From: Nigrospora sphaerica
Taxonomy: Eukaryota > Ascomycota > Sordariomycetes > Amphisphaeriales > Apiosporaceae
Length of the DNA: 64,000 nt
Assembly: GCA_018287875.1 (NCBI GenBank)
Contig: JAGVVL010000015.1
Coordinates: 2,170,001 to 2,234,000, forward strand
Reading direction: 5' to 3'
In this document: positions 1 to 10,225 of the stretch, piece after piece
How the letters are laid out: each line of letters opens with the position of its first letter
Numbering within the stretch: position 1 is the first letter of the stretch
Program-made: the position numbers and the translations under genes
Notes under the pieces: generated by a model
Databases searched by the model: none
The model's input: only the letters and a program-made list of their open reading frames with translations
What the model was told of the DNA's origin: nothing

Positions 1-2560
1 CCTGCTATCATCCGATGAAGAAGAAGACGAGAATCCACAAACGTTCTTGTCATCCAAGCCGCTCCCGTCCAACGTTCATTCAGTGCCCTCTCGTCCTGCA
101 CCCGTCCGTACATCCCCCGAGTACGGCCCGGCGAGTGAAGAGGAGGAGGGCATCGAGGATGAGGATGGGCAAGGAGACGATGACGATGACGATGACCAGG
201 CCAGCAGCGATGGTGAAGATTCTCAAGTAGAGGAGTATATGAGCGAATCGTACCGCGACAGCTCAGGGCCCGAGGATTCTGCCGACGACTCCGATGGCGC
301 TGAGGATTTGCGTGAGGGAGTACCCAGAGTGGCAAGAGAAATCAGGCCCGTTACCCCTACGATACAGGCCATCGAGCCCGAAGAAAAAGCGGGAGGGGAA
401 CAGGAGCTACCGCAGCAGGCGACGTCGCCTGACATACCGGCCGACACCGACGCAACTGCCTTGGAAGCAGTAGATGAGGAGATGCAAGATGTCCAGGCAG
501 AAACCGAGCACAGCAATTCCCCGTCGCCGGCCGATAAAGATGTCGAACTACGGGATTCGAATCCTATCGAGGCTGTGGAGACCAGGGGGCCTCCAGGAGA
601 CAACACGGCCGAGTTAAAGCCAACCAATCCCCTGTCGTCAAAGGAAGCCGAGACCACCGAGCGATCGCAAGAAAACGCCAGTACAGCTGATAAGGTCCAA
701 CTTCAAGCAGACTCACCGGCGCTATTACTCGCGGAACACGTGGAAGAGGATAAGGAAATGGCAGACGCCCCTACCGTACCATCGTCTCCTCTCTTGACCC
801 AGCCATTTACGTCGCATGTTGTGGACGAGAAGCATGAGGTTGTAATGCAAAATGCTCCGACTGGCAATGCAGAAGAAGCCGAGACGCAGCCCCCTACACC
901 TATGGGTACCCAACAACTGGAAGTGTCAATATCCCACGAGTCTATTGCCAGAGCGACCATTTCTACCGGGAAAAATGACGCCTACACCGATACACCAGCC
1001 GAGGCCGGCTCGGAAACTAGTGAGGTGGATCTCAAGGAGTCCGTGGTCATCGATGAAGAGCAAGTGTTCGTAGCCAACGAGTTCCGTTCGACACAACGCG
1101 CCCCGTCTACGGATGAGCAGGTGGACACCACTCTGGAGACCTCCATAACCGTGGCCACGGCGCGTGACCTCGAGACCGGATCGGAACTAGGAAACACCGA
1201 TGCTGTTAAGGTCCCGGTGGCAACACCATCCCAGCTGCAGGGTGGTGCGCAGGATGAGCGCGAGGTGGACGACAGTGGCGCCTCTTCCGTGCCGTCCCCG
1301 TCGGACAACGATGATGCTCTACAAGCGCTCCTTAGGGAAGAGCATTTGAAGATGATCGAGGTGGACGATGGGGAACCGTCGCTGTTTCATCAAGGGGCAC
1401 CGACGCACAGTCCCGATGCAGAGATTGCGGCTGCTTCTTCTCCTTACGGCGACGATGCCTATGCGCAGGAGTTCCAGTCTGCAGCCTCGTCTGTCCACGA
1501 GCATGCGGCGGAGGATCAAGATTTCCGAAGCGAAGCCCCCGACACGAGTACCGAGCAGCCCGAGTTCAGTGACGCGATGGAAGTACAAGAACACTACGAA
1601 GATGCTACGTCATACCACGGAGACCAACAGGGCCCGGCATCGGTGCAAACAAATGACGCATTCTCTGATGCCTCTACAGGCTACACATCCCAACCGCCTC
1701 CCAAGCCGCGAGCCTTTGGACAGAGGGTCAGCACCCGTGAGGATACTGACGACGACCGGGGCGAGGACCCCAGTGTTCAGCTTGCACGGGCAGCTATAGC
1801 GTCAAGGAGAGGCACCCGGAGGCGCGATGCTACACCCGACACTACACACACATCTATCAGGACACGAAGCTCTTATAAGAGCTCGTCTCCCGACTTCGGC
1901 GACGACAGTGTGCAGATTGCTCGAGCGTCTCTCAACACGCCCTCCAAAGTCGTGTCCAAGACGCGTTCGGTGCCGCGTTCGACCTCACCAGCCTCATCCA
2001 AGATGGACGAGGACACCAACTCGGTAAAAGAAGCGAAAATGAAACTGGTACGCCACATTCGCGATCAGCTACCCGACTGTACCAAGCTAGGGGTCCTACG
2101 CCAGCACTATAGGCAATCCGTCGACGTAATGGCGGTCGCGCTGATGGCGCCTCCGGAACCCCGGCGCGCTAAGGGCGGTCCGCGGGAGTACTTAATGTCT
2201 TTCACCATCACAGACTACTCGATTGGGCCCACAAGTGTTGCCGAGGTGCAACTCTACCGCCCTCACAAGGATTCTTTGCCGAAAGTCAAGGCAGGAGACG
2301 TCGTGCTTCTTCGCAGTTTCGCGGTGGCTGCTCTTAGAGGGAAAGGCTACGGGTTGCAAACCAGCGAGGTGTCCAGTTGGGCCGTCTTTGACAAGGAGGG
2401 CGAGCCGCCGCAGATTCGAGGCCCGCCCGTGGAGTATGGGGAGGCCGAAAACACGTACGCTGAGTATCTTCGAGAATGGTTTGGCTTGCTGGATGAGAAG
2501 GCCAAAGAAAAACTGTCCAAGGCAAATCAGAAGATCCTCGATGCCGCCAAGGCCAAGTAG
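1..2560 (+). CDS. Telomere-binding OB-fold (POT1/Cdc13-like) protein, 3' part
   Basis: An open frame runs in from the left edge (first full codon at base 2, no stop before it) and ends at TAG 2558-2560, giving about 852 C-terminal residues; the start lies outside the window. Most of it is acidic, Ser/Thr/Glu-rich and probably disordered. The last ~170 residues (from about base 2025) form an OB-fold module of the telomeric single-strand-binding POT1/Cdc13 family (Telo_bind): a predicted helix leading in, then strands around YLMSFTITDYSIGPTS, VQLYRP and KAGDVVLLRSF. Proteins of this family bind G-rich telomeric single strands in the nucleus. A C-terminal position behind a long acidic tail is unlike classical Pot1, whose OB folds are N-terminal, so this may be a separate telomere or single-strand DNA factor. 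No intron is needed in the visible part. Family assignment is good; exact identity is open. Confidence 0.75.
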   Translation, partial: LLSSDEEEDENPQTFLSSKPLPSNVHSVPSRPAPVRTSPEYGPASEEEEGIEDEDGQGDDDDDDDQASSDGEDSQVEEYMSESYRDSSGPEDSADDSDGAEDLREGVPRVAREIRPVTPTIQAIEPEEKAGGEQELPQQATSPDIPADTDATALEAVDEEMQDVQAETEHSNSPSPADKDVELRDSNPIEAVETRGPPGDNTAELKPTNPLSSKEAETTERSQENASTADKVQLQADSPALLLAEHVEEDKEMADAPTVPSSPLLTQPFTSHVVDEKHEVVMQNAPTGNAEEAETQPPTPMGTQQLEVSISHESIARATISTGKNDAYTDTPAEAGSETSEVDLKESVVIDEEQVFVANEFRSTQRAPSTDEQVDTTLETSITVATARDLETGSELGNTDAVKVPVATPSQLQGGAQDEREVDDSGASSVPSPSDNDDALQALLREEHLKMIEVDDGEPSLFHQGAPTHSPDAEIAAASSPYGDDAYAQEFQSAASSVHEHAAEDQDFRSEAPDTSTEQPEFSDAMEVQEHYEDATSYHGDQQGPASVQTNDAFSDASTGYTSQPPPKPRAFGQRVSTREDTDDDRGEDPSVQLARAAIASRRGTRRRDATPDTTHTSIRTRSSYKSSSPDFGDDSVQIARASLNTPSKVVSKTRSVPRSTSPASSKMDEDTNSVKEAKMKLVRHIRDQLPDCTKLGVLRQHYRQSVDVMAVALMAPPEPRRAKGGPREYLMSFTITDYSIGPTSVAEVQLYRPHKDSLPKVKAGDVVLLRSFAVAALRGKGYGLQTSEVSSWAVFDKEGEPPQIRGPPVEYGEAENTYAEYLREWFGLLDEKAKEKLSKANQKILDAAKAK

Positions 2561-3247
2561 GAGGGTGTTGCTTACCGGCTCAGGGCCAGTTGGCCGGATA
2601 CCAGGAGATTCATATCCAATGTAGTATATGGAACGAGAGCTTGCAGCAAGGGAGGCGCCATAGACAAAGCACTGCCAGTCCCCATTACAAGATAGCAAGA
2701 TGGACGCGGTAGACAAAGCGCCGTCGATGGTGGTATACAGAATACCCATTGTGCCAGTCATAACGACAATCGTTTGTATGTCTTTGTCCTCACCGCCACA
2801 GCGATAGGTGGAGGCTAATAACCTGGATGGTCCGAGTACAAAGAGGACGGACGCCAGGAGACAAGACGCAGTGCAAGGTATCGTGGCTTCCAACCATGAG
2901 GGGCCGTGCTCCTGTACCTCACGGTTGAGGTTCTGTTACTAAAGCGAAGAGCGTTTCCCGCTATTTTCGAGCCAATTCGGCATTCTGTCATCTTGAACCC
3001 AACTACACGACAGCGTGTCGGGCACAGTATGTGGGATCGTCTGTGAAGCTCTTGGCAAATATACAAATCTTGATGCACCCGACTAGGCGAGGTGACATAT
3101 AGTACACGTAGTGCATTGGCCATCACGCACTGCTTTATTTCATGGGCCGTATCGTGGTCCTCCTGTCGGTACCTTCCAGGGCTCCCTCGCCCTGAGGGTG
3201 GGCTCCCGTTTCTTCCCTCGCCTTCCGCTTCTGGCCGACGGAGGGCA
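2561..3247. other. Intergenic strip, convergent
   Basis: This 687-base strip lies between the converging 3' ends of the OB-fold protein and bL34m. I see no conserved reading frame, RNA gene or repeat; it is probably two 3' untranslated regions. Confidence 0.6.
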
Positions 3248-3768
3248 CTACATGGACAGGACGTGGCGCGACTTGGACTTGCGTCTCTGCAGGGTGTTGC
3301 GGCCGTTTCGCGTGCGTATGCGGCTCAGGAACCCGTGACGCCGCTTGCGGATCAGGCGACTCGAGCGCGCCAGGGTCGGCCGGGGGCCGCAGCGGATCTG
3401 GACGCCGCCGAAGAGAGGGCTCGCGCTGATGGCCGCCCGTGGCACGATGTCGACGACCTCGGCGTCCAGCGCGGTGGCCGACAACGGCGCCGGGCCCGGC
3501 GTGTACAGGCCGGCGGGGGTGCTGCTCTGCCCGGATCGGAAAACGGTCGAGACGGGCCGCGGCGCCGCCAGGCTGGGCCGCAGCGTTGGGAGCGATGTGA
3601 AGGTTCTGCACGGCTCTGGGGTCAGCGGGGAGGGGCCACGGCGACGGGCATGGTACCGGGGGCGCCGTACCGTCGGGAGGTGAGGAGAGCCTGCGTCTTC
3701 GTAGTGGTCGCGGGGCGGGCAAGGACAGCCCGGAGGGCGGGCGCCGCCAGACAAAGTGGCCGCGACAT
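3248..3768 (-). CDS. MRPL34: Mitochondrial large-subunit ribosomal protein bL34m
   Basis: Two exons, 3768-3671 and 3605-3248, are joined across a 65-base intron (donor GTACGG, acceptor GTGCAG); phases fit and give 151 residues. The C-terminus carries the full bL34 signature: basic RKRRHGFLSRIRTRNGRN followed by LQRRKSKSRHVLS. This small protein sits in 23S-type rRNA near the exit tunnel. The first ~45 residues (MSRPLCLAAPALRAVLARPATT...) are basic and hydroxylated with no acidic residue, as expected of a mitochondrial targeting peptide. The splice was chosen because it yields the usual fungal TFTSLPTLRPSL just after the presequence; a 41-base intron is also in frame but too short. The start is the only ATG that leaves a targeting sequence. 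Confidence 0.88.
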
Positions 3769-5824
3769 GGTGTGGGTAGTCTGGCGATGGGACTGGGGGC
3801 GCAAACGGCCGTACGAGGCGAGAGAAGACGAGGTGAATGAGTAGTACGACTTCGTGGGGCTCCGACGGTGACTCGTCTGTCGCGTCGTTCCCAATCCCGC
3901 TTCAAACTGCCCAAGATAGCTCGAAGCTACCAAAATTTCAAGTGAGGTTCGGCCGCTGCCGGCTCGTGCCACGTGCATACTCGTTAGCGCACTGTGCTCT
4001 TGCACCGTGTACAGAGCCAGGTTCCACGGCGAGGGCGACACGTCCAGATGAGTGAAGGAATAGGCAGTCGAAAGTCATAATTTCTTGACTACCTCACGAT
4101 GTTGGCATCCGCAGCAGCGTTGTCGGACTTTGGGCTAGTCCGCTTGTACGATGTAGATACCGCCAGACGAGGTAAATGCTTATGGATGTAGATGGGCTTG
4201 ATATTTCCAGCAGTACCGGCTACACATATCGAGCAGGTGACCTACCTTCCCCCAAGTCCGAGCATGAAGCCGCCCACTATCACCATGTTTTTTAAGCATG
4301 CATAGGTTCAGCTGATACAACGTGGATCATTGGACTTAGACCTCTTTAAATTTCGTATCCCGGCGTCACAGGTTCTAAAACGTCACAGCGTTACTCTTCG
4401 TATTTATGATAAAATGAGCCAGCAGCGTGGGAAGCTGAACTTCGATGCACAGGATGACAAAGTGCAGAGAGGCTTCTTCCTCATGGCGATGCCTAAGCAC
4501 CTTCCACAATGAAAAAGAGAATTTGACATCAAAAATTCCGCCAGCTACGACCCCGAAGGATAGTAGAGCACGAGGAACACCACGATGTGCAATGCAGGTT
4601 CCTCGCACTAGGAGGGTGCATGCTTGAGCGCACCCTCCTCTCGCAAGGTAAGTATGAAGAGGAAAAGAAGAATCAGGTAATGGGAGGGAGGGAAGACCGT
4701 TATTTATACTGCTCCCAGCAGGGTAAGCCGGTGGCGGACGTGGGTCGGGGACGGCTGTGGATTCTAGGCATCCACCCAAGTGGAACCGCTGCGGAAGGCA
4801 GTAGCCACCAAGTAACCAATGGTTGGCCGAGAATTTAGTACAGCCAGAGCAATAGCTACCCATATTTGTCTTATCGTCACTACTGGATCGCTGAGGTTCT
4901 TTTGACTTTATTGAGCATCTAGGCTCTTCCACTCTTGGCAGGAACCCAGAAGCAAATACCTCCATAATGTATTTGTACTTCGGGGAAACATTTGATATGC
5001 CAACATGGAATAGGTAGAAAATTCCAGCATCGGGTGTGAATGTAGTGTATATGTCTAGTCGCTACTTCTACAACGTACCAAGGTACCTAGCCGGTAAGAA
5101 GCCTGGAGCCATCTGCGTTAATGAGGCAGCATAGGGGTCCATAAGTAGATGCAGGTGGTGGCTGTGTACCACAGAATACGTTGCTTATTCAGAACTCCAT
5201 TTCCATAGAACAGATACAATTTGTCCATAGAAGGAGAAAGACTTTACACATGCTTGCTCCCTACTCTAAAGGACAATGAGACAGCTGATTTACTGTGAAC
5301 TCGACAAGTAAGCACGGCAGTCACAGACAGGCAGGTGCTGCAGGTACGATTTTCCAGTGTAGTTGTACCTCGACGCACGGGCCGCCTCTTTAGACGCAGA
5401 ACGCGTCCCTTACGCGAGAAATAGACCGCGTTGCCTCTTCCGGCCCCCATTCGCGTCCGCTATAGGAAACCTCTCGGAGCACGACCTCCACTGCACCGCC
5501 AGTTGCTTGTCCAGTGACTCTGGTCCGGCCCGACGTACTCGCGCCGCCCTCTTTGAAGCAGCAGCATTGAGATGCATGTAATGCCCTTGCCGGAGAGAGA
5601 ACGCTCGTGATACCGAACACGTCTGCCCCACGCCTTGGACGTCTACCGAACAAAACCCATTGTCGTCGTCTGCGACGGGCAGTGCGCTCCCAACGCCCCG
5701 CGTAGTCGACATTGCGCGCCAGGTTTCATCCCGAGAGGAGAGGGACCCCAGAGCCAGCATCCGGCTTGCCTTGCCTCCCCTGGGCCCTGCGGCTCTCCCA
5801 AGTCTTCCGATGCCGCTGTTCACC
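3769..5824. other. Intergenic strip between divergent genes
   Basis: About 2 kb separate bL34m and CAF-1. AT-richer stretches (4080-4400, 4960-5240) alternate with GC-rich ones. Open frames are short or uninterpretable, and no known family, tRNA or long repeat was seen. The two promoters must lie at its ends. Confidence 0.55.
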
Positions 5825-7840
5825 ATGTCCGCGAATATCCAAATGCCCGAGGCAGCTGCTCGGAAACGAAACCATGATGAATATGCCGAGGACTCAGTGG
5901 TGCTGCCTGTGGGTAAAGACGTTCCCGACACCGGTCTAGAGAATGCCGCCGCATCGTCACCAACAGACACTCATCTGGCGGCAGTCGAAGCCCCAACAAG
6001 TCGTGAGTACTGGGCGTTTCCAATTACCCAGATCACTGCATGTGGACTGACTGGTGATCCATTGCAGACATTCCCGATGTCACCGTAACTGATGCCGCCT
6101 CTGTCTCTTCTCCCCTCTCATCACCGCGAAGTTGCAGTCCCATTGCCCTCACGGACGTGGCGTCCAGGACGCCTTCACAGTTATCGCCCTCTCCAAAGAA
6201 GGCAACAACCGTCGCCCAACCGTCGAAGCTCGCGGTGCAAACCTTGCCAACCCGCAATGTTGTCTCCCCAGTCAAGAAAAAGGGCAAGTCAGCGGCCGAC
6301 AAGCAGCGGGAGGAGCAGGAACGAGCCGCAAAGCGACAGAGGAAGGAAGAGGAGGCCGCTGAGAAGGAAAAGCAACGAGCCGTCAAAGCCGCTGAGAAGG
6401 AAGCCAAAGCCGCCGAGCGACAAGCCAAAGCCGCCGAAAAGGCCGCGGAGAAGGCTAAGACCGACCGCGAGAAAGAAGAGAAGCGCCTCCAAAAGGAGAG
6501 GGAGGAAGAGAGGAAGAAACGCTCACAGATGACCCTGTTCAATTTCATCAAAAAGCCAGCCCCGCCAGACGACACGAAAGGCACAGCTACAGCCGTAACC
6601 ACCGCAGAGAGGGAGAGCAAGGGCGCGCCAGCGCAGCCGAGCACCGTGACGGAGCAGCCGAAGCCAGAGAAGACGCCGTACGAGCGAATGTTCCAAGGCT
6701 TCTACCGGAAGGAAGGCGTCAAGCTGGCACCAGTCTCCTTGGTGTCGAGCGAAGCCCAAGAGGCCAAATCGCGCATTCTTGAGGAGTATATTTCCGGCAA
6801 GCGCGTAGCCGGCGCGACCAAACCGTTTGACCCCGTGGAGACCTTCCAGTTGATCGGTCGCCAGCCCCCCCGCGGAATCCACCACCCGTCCGTGAAGAGG
6901 ATCATGGCCGATTTACTCGAAGATCCGATCGACCCGACTACGCGGACCGAGTCGCAGCAAGCACGTGTTGTCCATGTCGACAGGCAACTAAGCAAAATTC
7001 CGGTGAAGATTTTGTCCTTCTACCATGACGTGCGGCCGCCGTACGTGGGCACGGTCACGTCTTCCAGCCCCAGTGACCTCCGTCGCTTGTCACGCCGGCC
7101 CAACGGCAGGATCCTCCAGCGCCTGAACTACGACTATGACTCAGAGGCCGAGTGGGAGGAGGAAGAGGGCGAGGATCTCGATGATATAGAGGACGAGGAC
7201 GAGGAGAATGAGCCGGACGAAGAAATGGCCGACTTCCTCGACGACGCTGACGATGTTGTTGTCCGTCCTGCCTACCTGCCCGAGGTCGAGCCAAAGAGCA
7301 CGGGTATCTGTTTCGAGGACCGTAAGCGTCTAGGCCCTTCGCCCACCGTTTACAAATTCCGCATGGAGGTTCTCCTGGGTAAGCTCATGCGCCGTGTCCC
7401 GCCTACCGACGCCTGCGTTTCCGCTGACACCTGCAGACACCGCCCCGCAACACGGCATCAACCCGTTCTCTACCGAGTACTGGCAACCCAAGGCCGCCAA
7501 GCCCGAGGCTGCAGCAGCCCCGGTCCGGGCCTCGCCGTTTGAGAAGCCTATTTCAGCCACCAGCGCCATGGCGCCGCCGCCTGCACCAACCACAACCCAG
7601 CCGAAAGATTTGGTGCCCGCGTCAGAACTCGACGACTTCAAGCGTGCGGTTATTAGTGAGGACATTAGCATGCTGACTAAGGTGGCTTTGGTAGACATGC
7701 TCTCCAAGCGGTTCAAGTCCTGCACAAAAGCCCAAGTCAAGAATACGCTGGAGATGGTAGCTCACCGTGTCCCAACAGCCAACGGCAAGAAGTCGGACAA
7801 GCTTTGGGCCTTGCTGCCTGAACATGAGCTCAGCAAATAA
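5825..7840 (+). CDS. CAC1: Chromatin assembly factor 1 large subunit (p150/Cac1/Rlf2)
   Basis: Three exons, 5825-6002, 6068-7378 and 7437-7840, give 630 residues; introns are 65 and 58 bases, both phase 1. The order of parts is typical of the CAF-1 large subunit. It runs: a low-complexity N-terminus; a long charged Lys/Glu/Arg coiled coil at about residues 133-212 (the KER DNA-binding region); a PCNA-interacting PIP box QMTLFNFI (about 213-220); then the conserved MFQGFYRKEGVKLAP and LSFYHDVRPPYVGT blocks. An acidic stretch (about 414-454) binds H3-H4, and a C-terminal winged-helix-like segment ends in WALLPEHELSK. With Cac2 and Cac3 it deposits new H3-H4 behind the replication fork in the nucleus. 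The ATG at 5825 has the best context (CACC before it); one at 5810 would add five residues. Confidence 0.9.
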
Positions 7841-9026
7841 ACGGCCCTCTGGGGAGGGTTTCAGCTGACTCGAGGCCGACAGCACATGCACTGTGAACCA
7901 TCCAGGAGCATATTGGGCCGTGGCTCTCCCAGTCGAATCCTCTGCGGACAAATTTGCATTGCATTCCGACCATCACGTTGCTACATACTATATGGGTTCA
8001 CTGCCACATGCGGGCGCGCTACACGGCGCAGCGACACGTGTGGGAGGCACGGTATAGTCTTGTACTTACCGCCCAAGGACACATTCCGGCGTTGGAGGGG
8101 AAAGGAGCACTGGGACGGATATGCATGGCTCATCCCAAGCCCGGGCTAGGCGTTCGTGGATGCCGGGGGCCTACGTGCTTGATGACTATAGACTCGGCCC
8201 AGACACGGCTACTCCGCTACCAATGGGGGCCAATTTACGATGTACGATACCCCTATAGATCCATACCGCGTCTGCATTCCGCGTGCTATTGCGCTCGTCG
8301 CCTTGCGCCTGTCCACGTGGGACAGGCCCCTGCGCGAGGGGCCACCACGCGAGTCATCCAGGCGACCAAAGCCTCTGGGCATAAAGGCATCCCCCAGGCC
8401 CGAATGATGCCACGACGGACGCAGCCTAAGCGGGGCGGGCGGGATACCGGCACGATGACGACCCCTGGATCCCACGCAAGCACACAATCACGGAGACGGA
8501 AAGGGGCTGCTTTGCCGTGGTTTCTTCGGGCCGGGTCCCATGCATTCAACTAGCAATAGTAGAAGACCCGAAGCACGTTGGCACGAGGACGCTGGCATCT
8601 TTCCCTCGTGATTTTCCCCACCCCAAGCCATGGAATCGCAAATGCGGAATACGGAATAAATCAAGCCGCCGGGCGCGGGAAACACATACCTGCCCGCCGG
8701 CCTTCGCTTGCCATCCGCCCAGATGTCCGGTCCGTTGGTACATATACATACTACACATACAAGCATCATGAATGTCCATACCCTGCCCTCCCCGCCTGCC
8801 GGGCTTGCCTTCTTGGCACGTAAACCTAAGTAGTGATCGTCCCGTTGGGGCAAGAGCGCCGTCATCCACGGAGTTTGGACATCATGTCGCAGGGGGAGGG
8901 GGCCGGGGCCGGGGCCCCGCGACCTCGTGAGGGATTTCCTCACAAGCTGGATATGGGCGCAAAAAGGGTCAGCACGAATGCCACTGCCACGACGGCTCCG
9001 AGGTGAAGAAGTGAACACGCGCCAGA
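7841..9026. other. Intergenic strip, convergent
   Basis: This 1.19-kb strip lies between the 3' ends of CAF-1 and eIF4E. Frames on both strands look non-conserved and I see no RNA gene or repeat. Confidence 0.55.
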
Positions 9027-10225
9027 CTATGACCGTTGCTCTTCCTGTGACTGCCGCGAGGCGGCGGTGCCGTCGTTGTTCTGTCGCGCTGCGCGCTTGT
9101 TGTCCGGGTGGTTATTGTTGTTGCCGTTGTTGTTGTTGTTATGGTGGTTAGCAGCAGCCTTCTCCCGGCGCTGCTCGTCGATTTGAGCGCGCTGGGTCAA
9201 GCTCTCGTCATGGCTCTTGAACTCAAAGGTGGTGTTGGGAGGGCACTCCAGCCAGCTCTTGATCATATCGCGCACCTTGAGCACGTTGGAACCGGTGCCC
9301 GAGGTCCAGAGACTGAGGATGTCCTCGCCGTTGCGCACGCTCAGTACCATGCCGTTGACGGCGCTGTTCATCTCACTGGTTCCGTCGGTGAGGTGGTCGC
9401 CGATCAGCGCCAGCATGGTCTCGGTCCAGTACAGGTTCGCAATGCCCTTCTTGAGGCGCACCGTCCACTTGCCGCCGCGCTTGTTCTCCTCATCCTCCCA
9501 TATCGGACGAATGCCCTCTTTGAAGAAGTGGTAATCGGTGACGACAGGCAGCTCGGACGGTTTCTTCAGGTGTTTGTAGATTTGCCAGAATTCCTCGACC
9601 GTTTTGACGCGGGCCATGGGGTGCAGCGTCTTCTCGTACTCGACCCGGCCGTTGGCTTTGCTGATGGGCGGCCGTGTCCAGAACACCCAGGCGCACCGAA
9701 GGGGGTGGATTACATCAGGGGCCACCTTCATGGCATCGAATGACGACTTCTCCGCCGCGGGCGTCTTCTTGCCGCTGCCCACCGAACCCATGGCCATCTC
9801 GAAGGGATTGCCGGGCGTCTTGGGCGTCTTGGCCGAGCCGAAGGAGGCAAAGGCCCCCGAGCCCAGGCCGAAGGCGCTCGAGGCCCCGCCGCCCGCCGCA
9901 GCCGTCCCAGCCGTGGGCGAGGTCAGCCCGCCGCCCGGCGTGGTTGCTGAGAAGGGGTTTGGCCGGCCATGGGACGAGGTCGCGCCGCCGTTGCGGCGCG
10001 AGAGGGACGAGTAGTCTCTGGTGCTGTTCGGGGCGGCGTCGTTCTGGCTCGTGGACAAGGACAGCGTGCCGGTGCTACAAGAAAGAGCGCGGGGTCAGCC
10101 GGGTTCGCCGTCACGGCGAAAGAACGGCCGGCAGCCGGCAGCTCGGGACCGGGCCCGCCACGGCACACCACCACGGAGAAAACTTACTTGGGGCGGCGGT
10201 TCCAGATGCTGTTCTTGTTATCCAT
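9027..10225 (-). CDS. Cap-binding protein eIF4E, class II (4EHP/nCBP type)
   Basis: Exons 10225-10188 and 10074-9027 flank a 113-base phase-2 intron (GTAAGT...TTGTAG) and give 361 residues. After ~130 disordered Gly/Ser/Ala residues comes the eIF4E fold (about 135-300), with HPLRCAWVFW, SVEEFW-like VKTVEEFWQIYKHL, HFFKEGIRPIWEDEENKRGGKW and LYWTETMLALIGD. It resembles metazoan 4EHP more than canonical eIF4E: a Tyr (in GRVEYEK) stands where class I has the first cap-stacking Trp, and WEDEENKRGGKW supplies the second. Class II members bind m7G cap weakly and tend to repress translation. The tail is rich in Asn and His, encoded by a (TTG)n/(GTT)n run at 9109-9150. The short first exon, MDNKNSIWNRRPN, reads like the conserved fungal N-terminus. 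Confidence 0.88.

Noticed and set aside
3092..3914. Long frames on both strands over the bL34m gene
   Set aside because: They are shadows of the bL34m exons in other frames; only the spliced model carries the L34 signature.
4375..4965. 196-codon minus-strand open frame upstream of CAF-1
   Set aside because: Composition is not protein-like (many scattered Cys/Pro without a pattern) and no motif was recognised.
9108..9743. Open frame of 211 codons on the + strand opposite eIF4E
   Set aside because: Antisense shadow of a well-supported coding exon.
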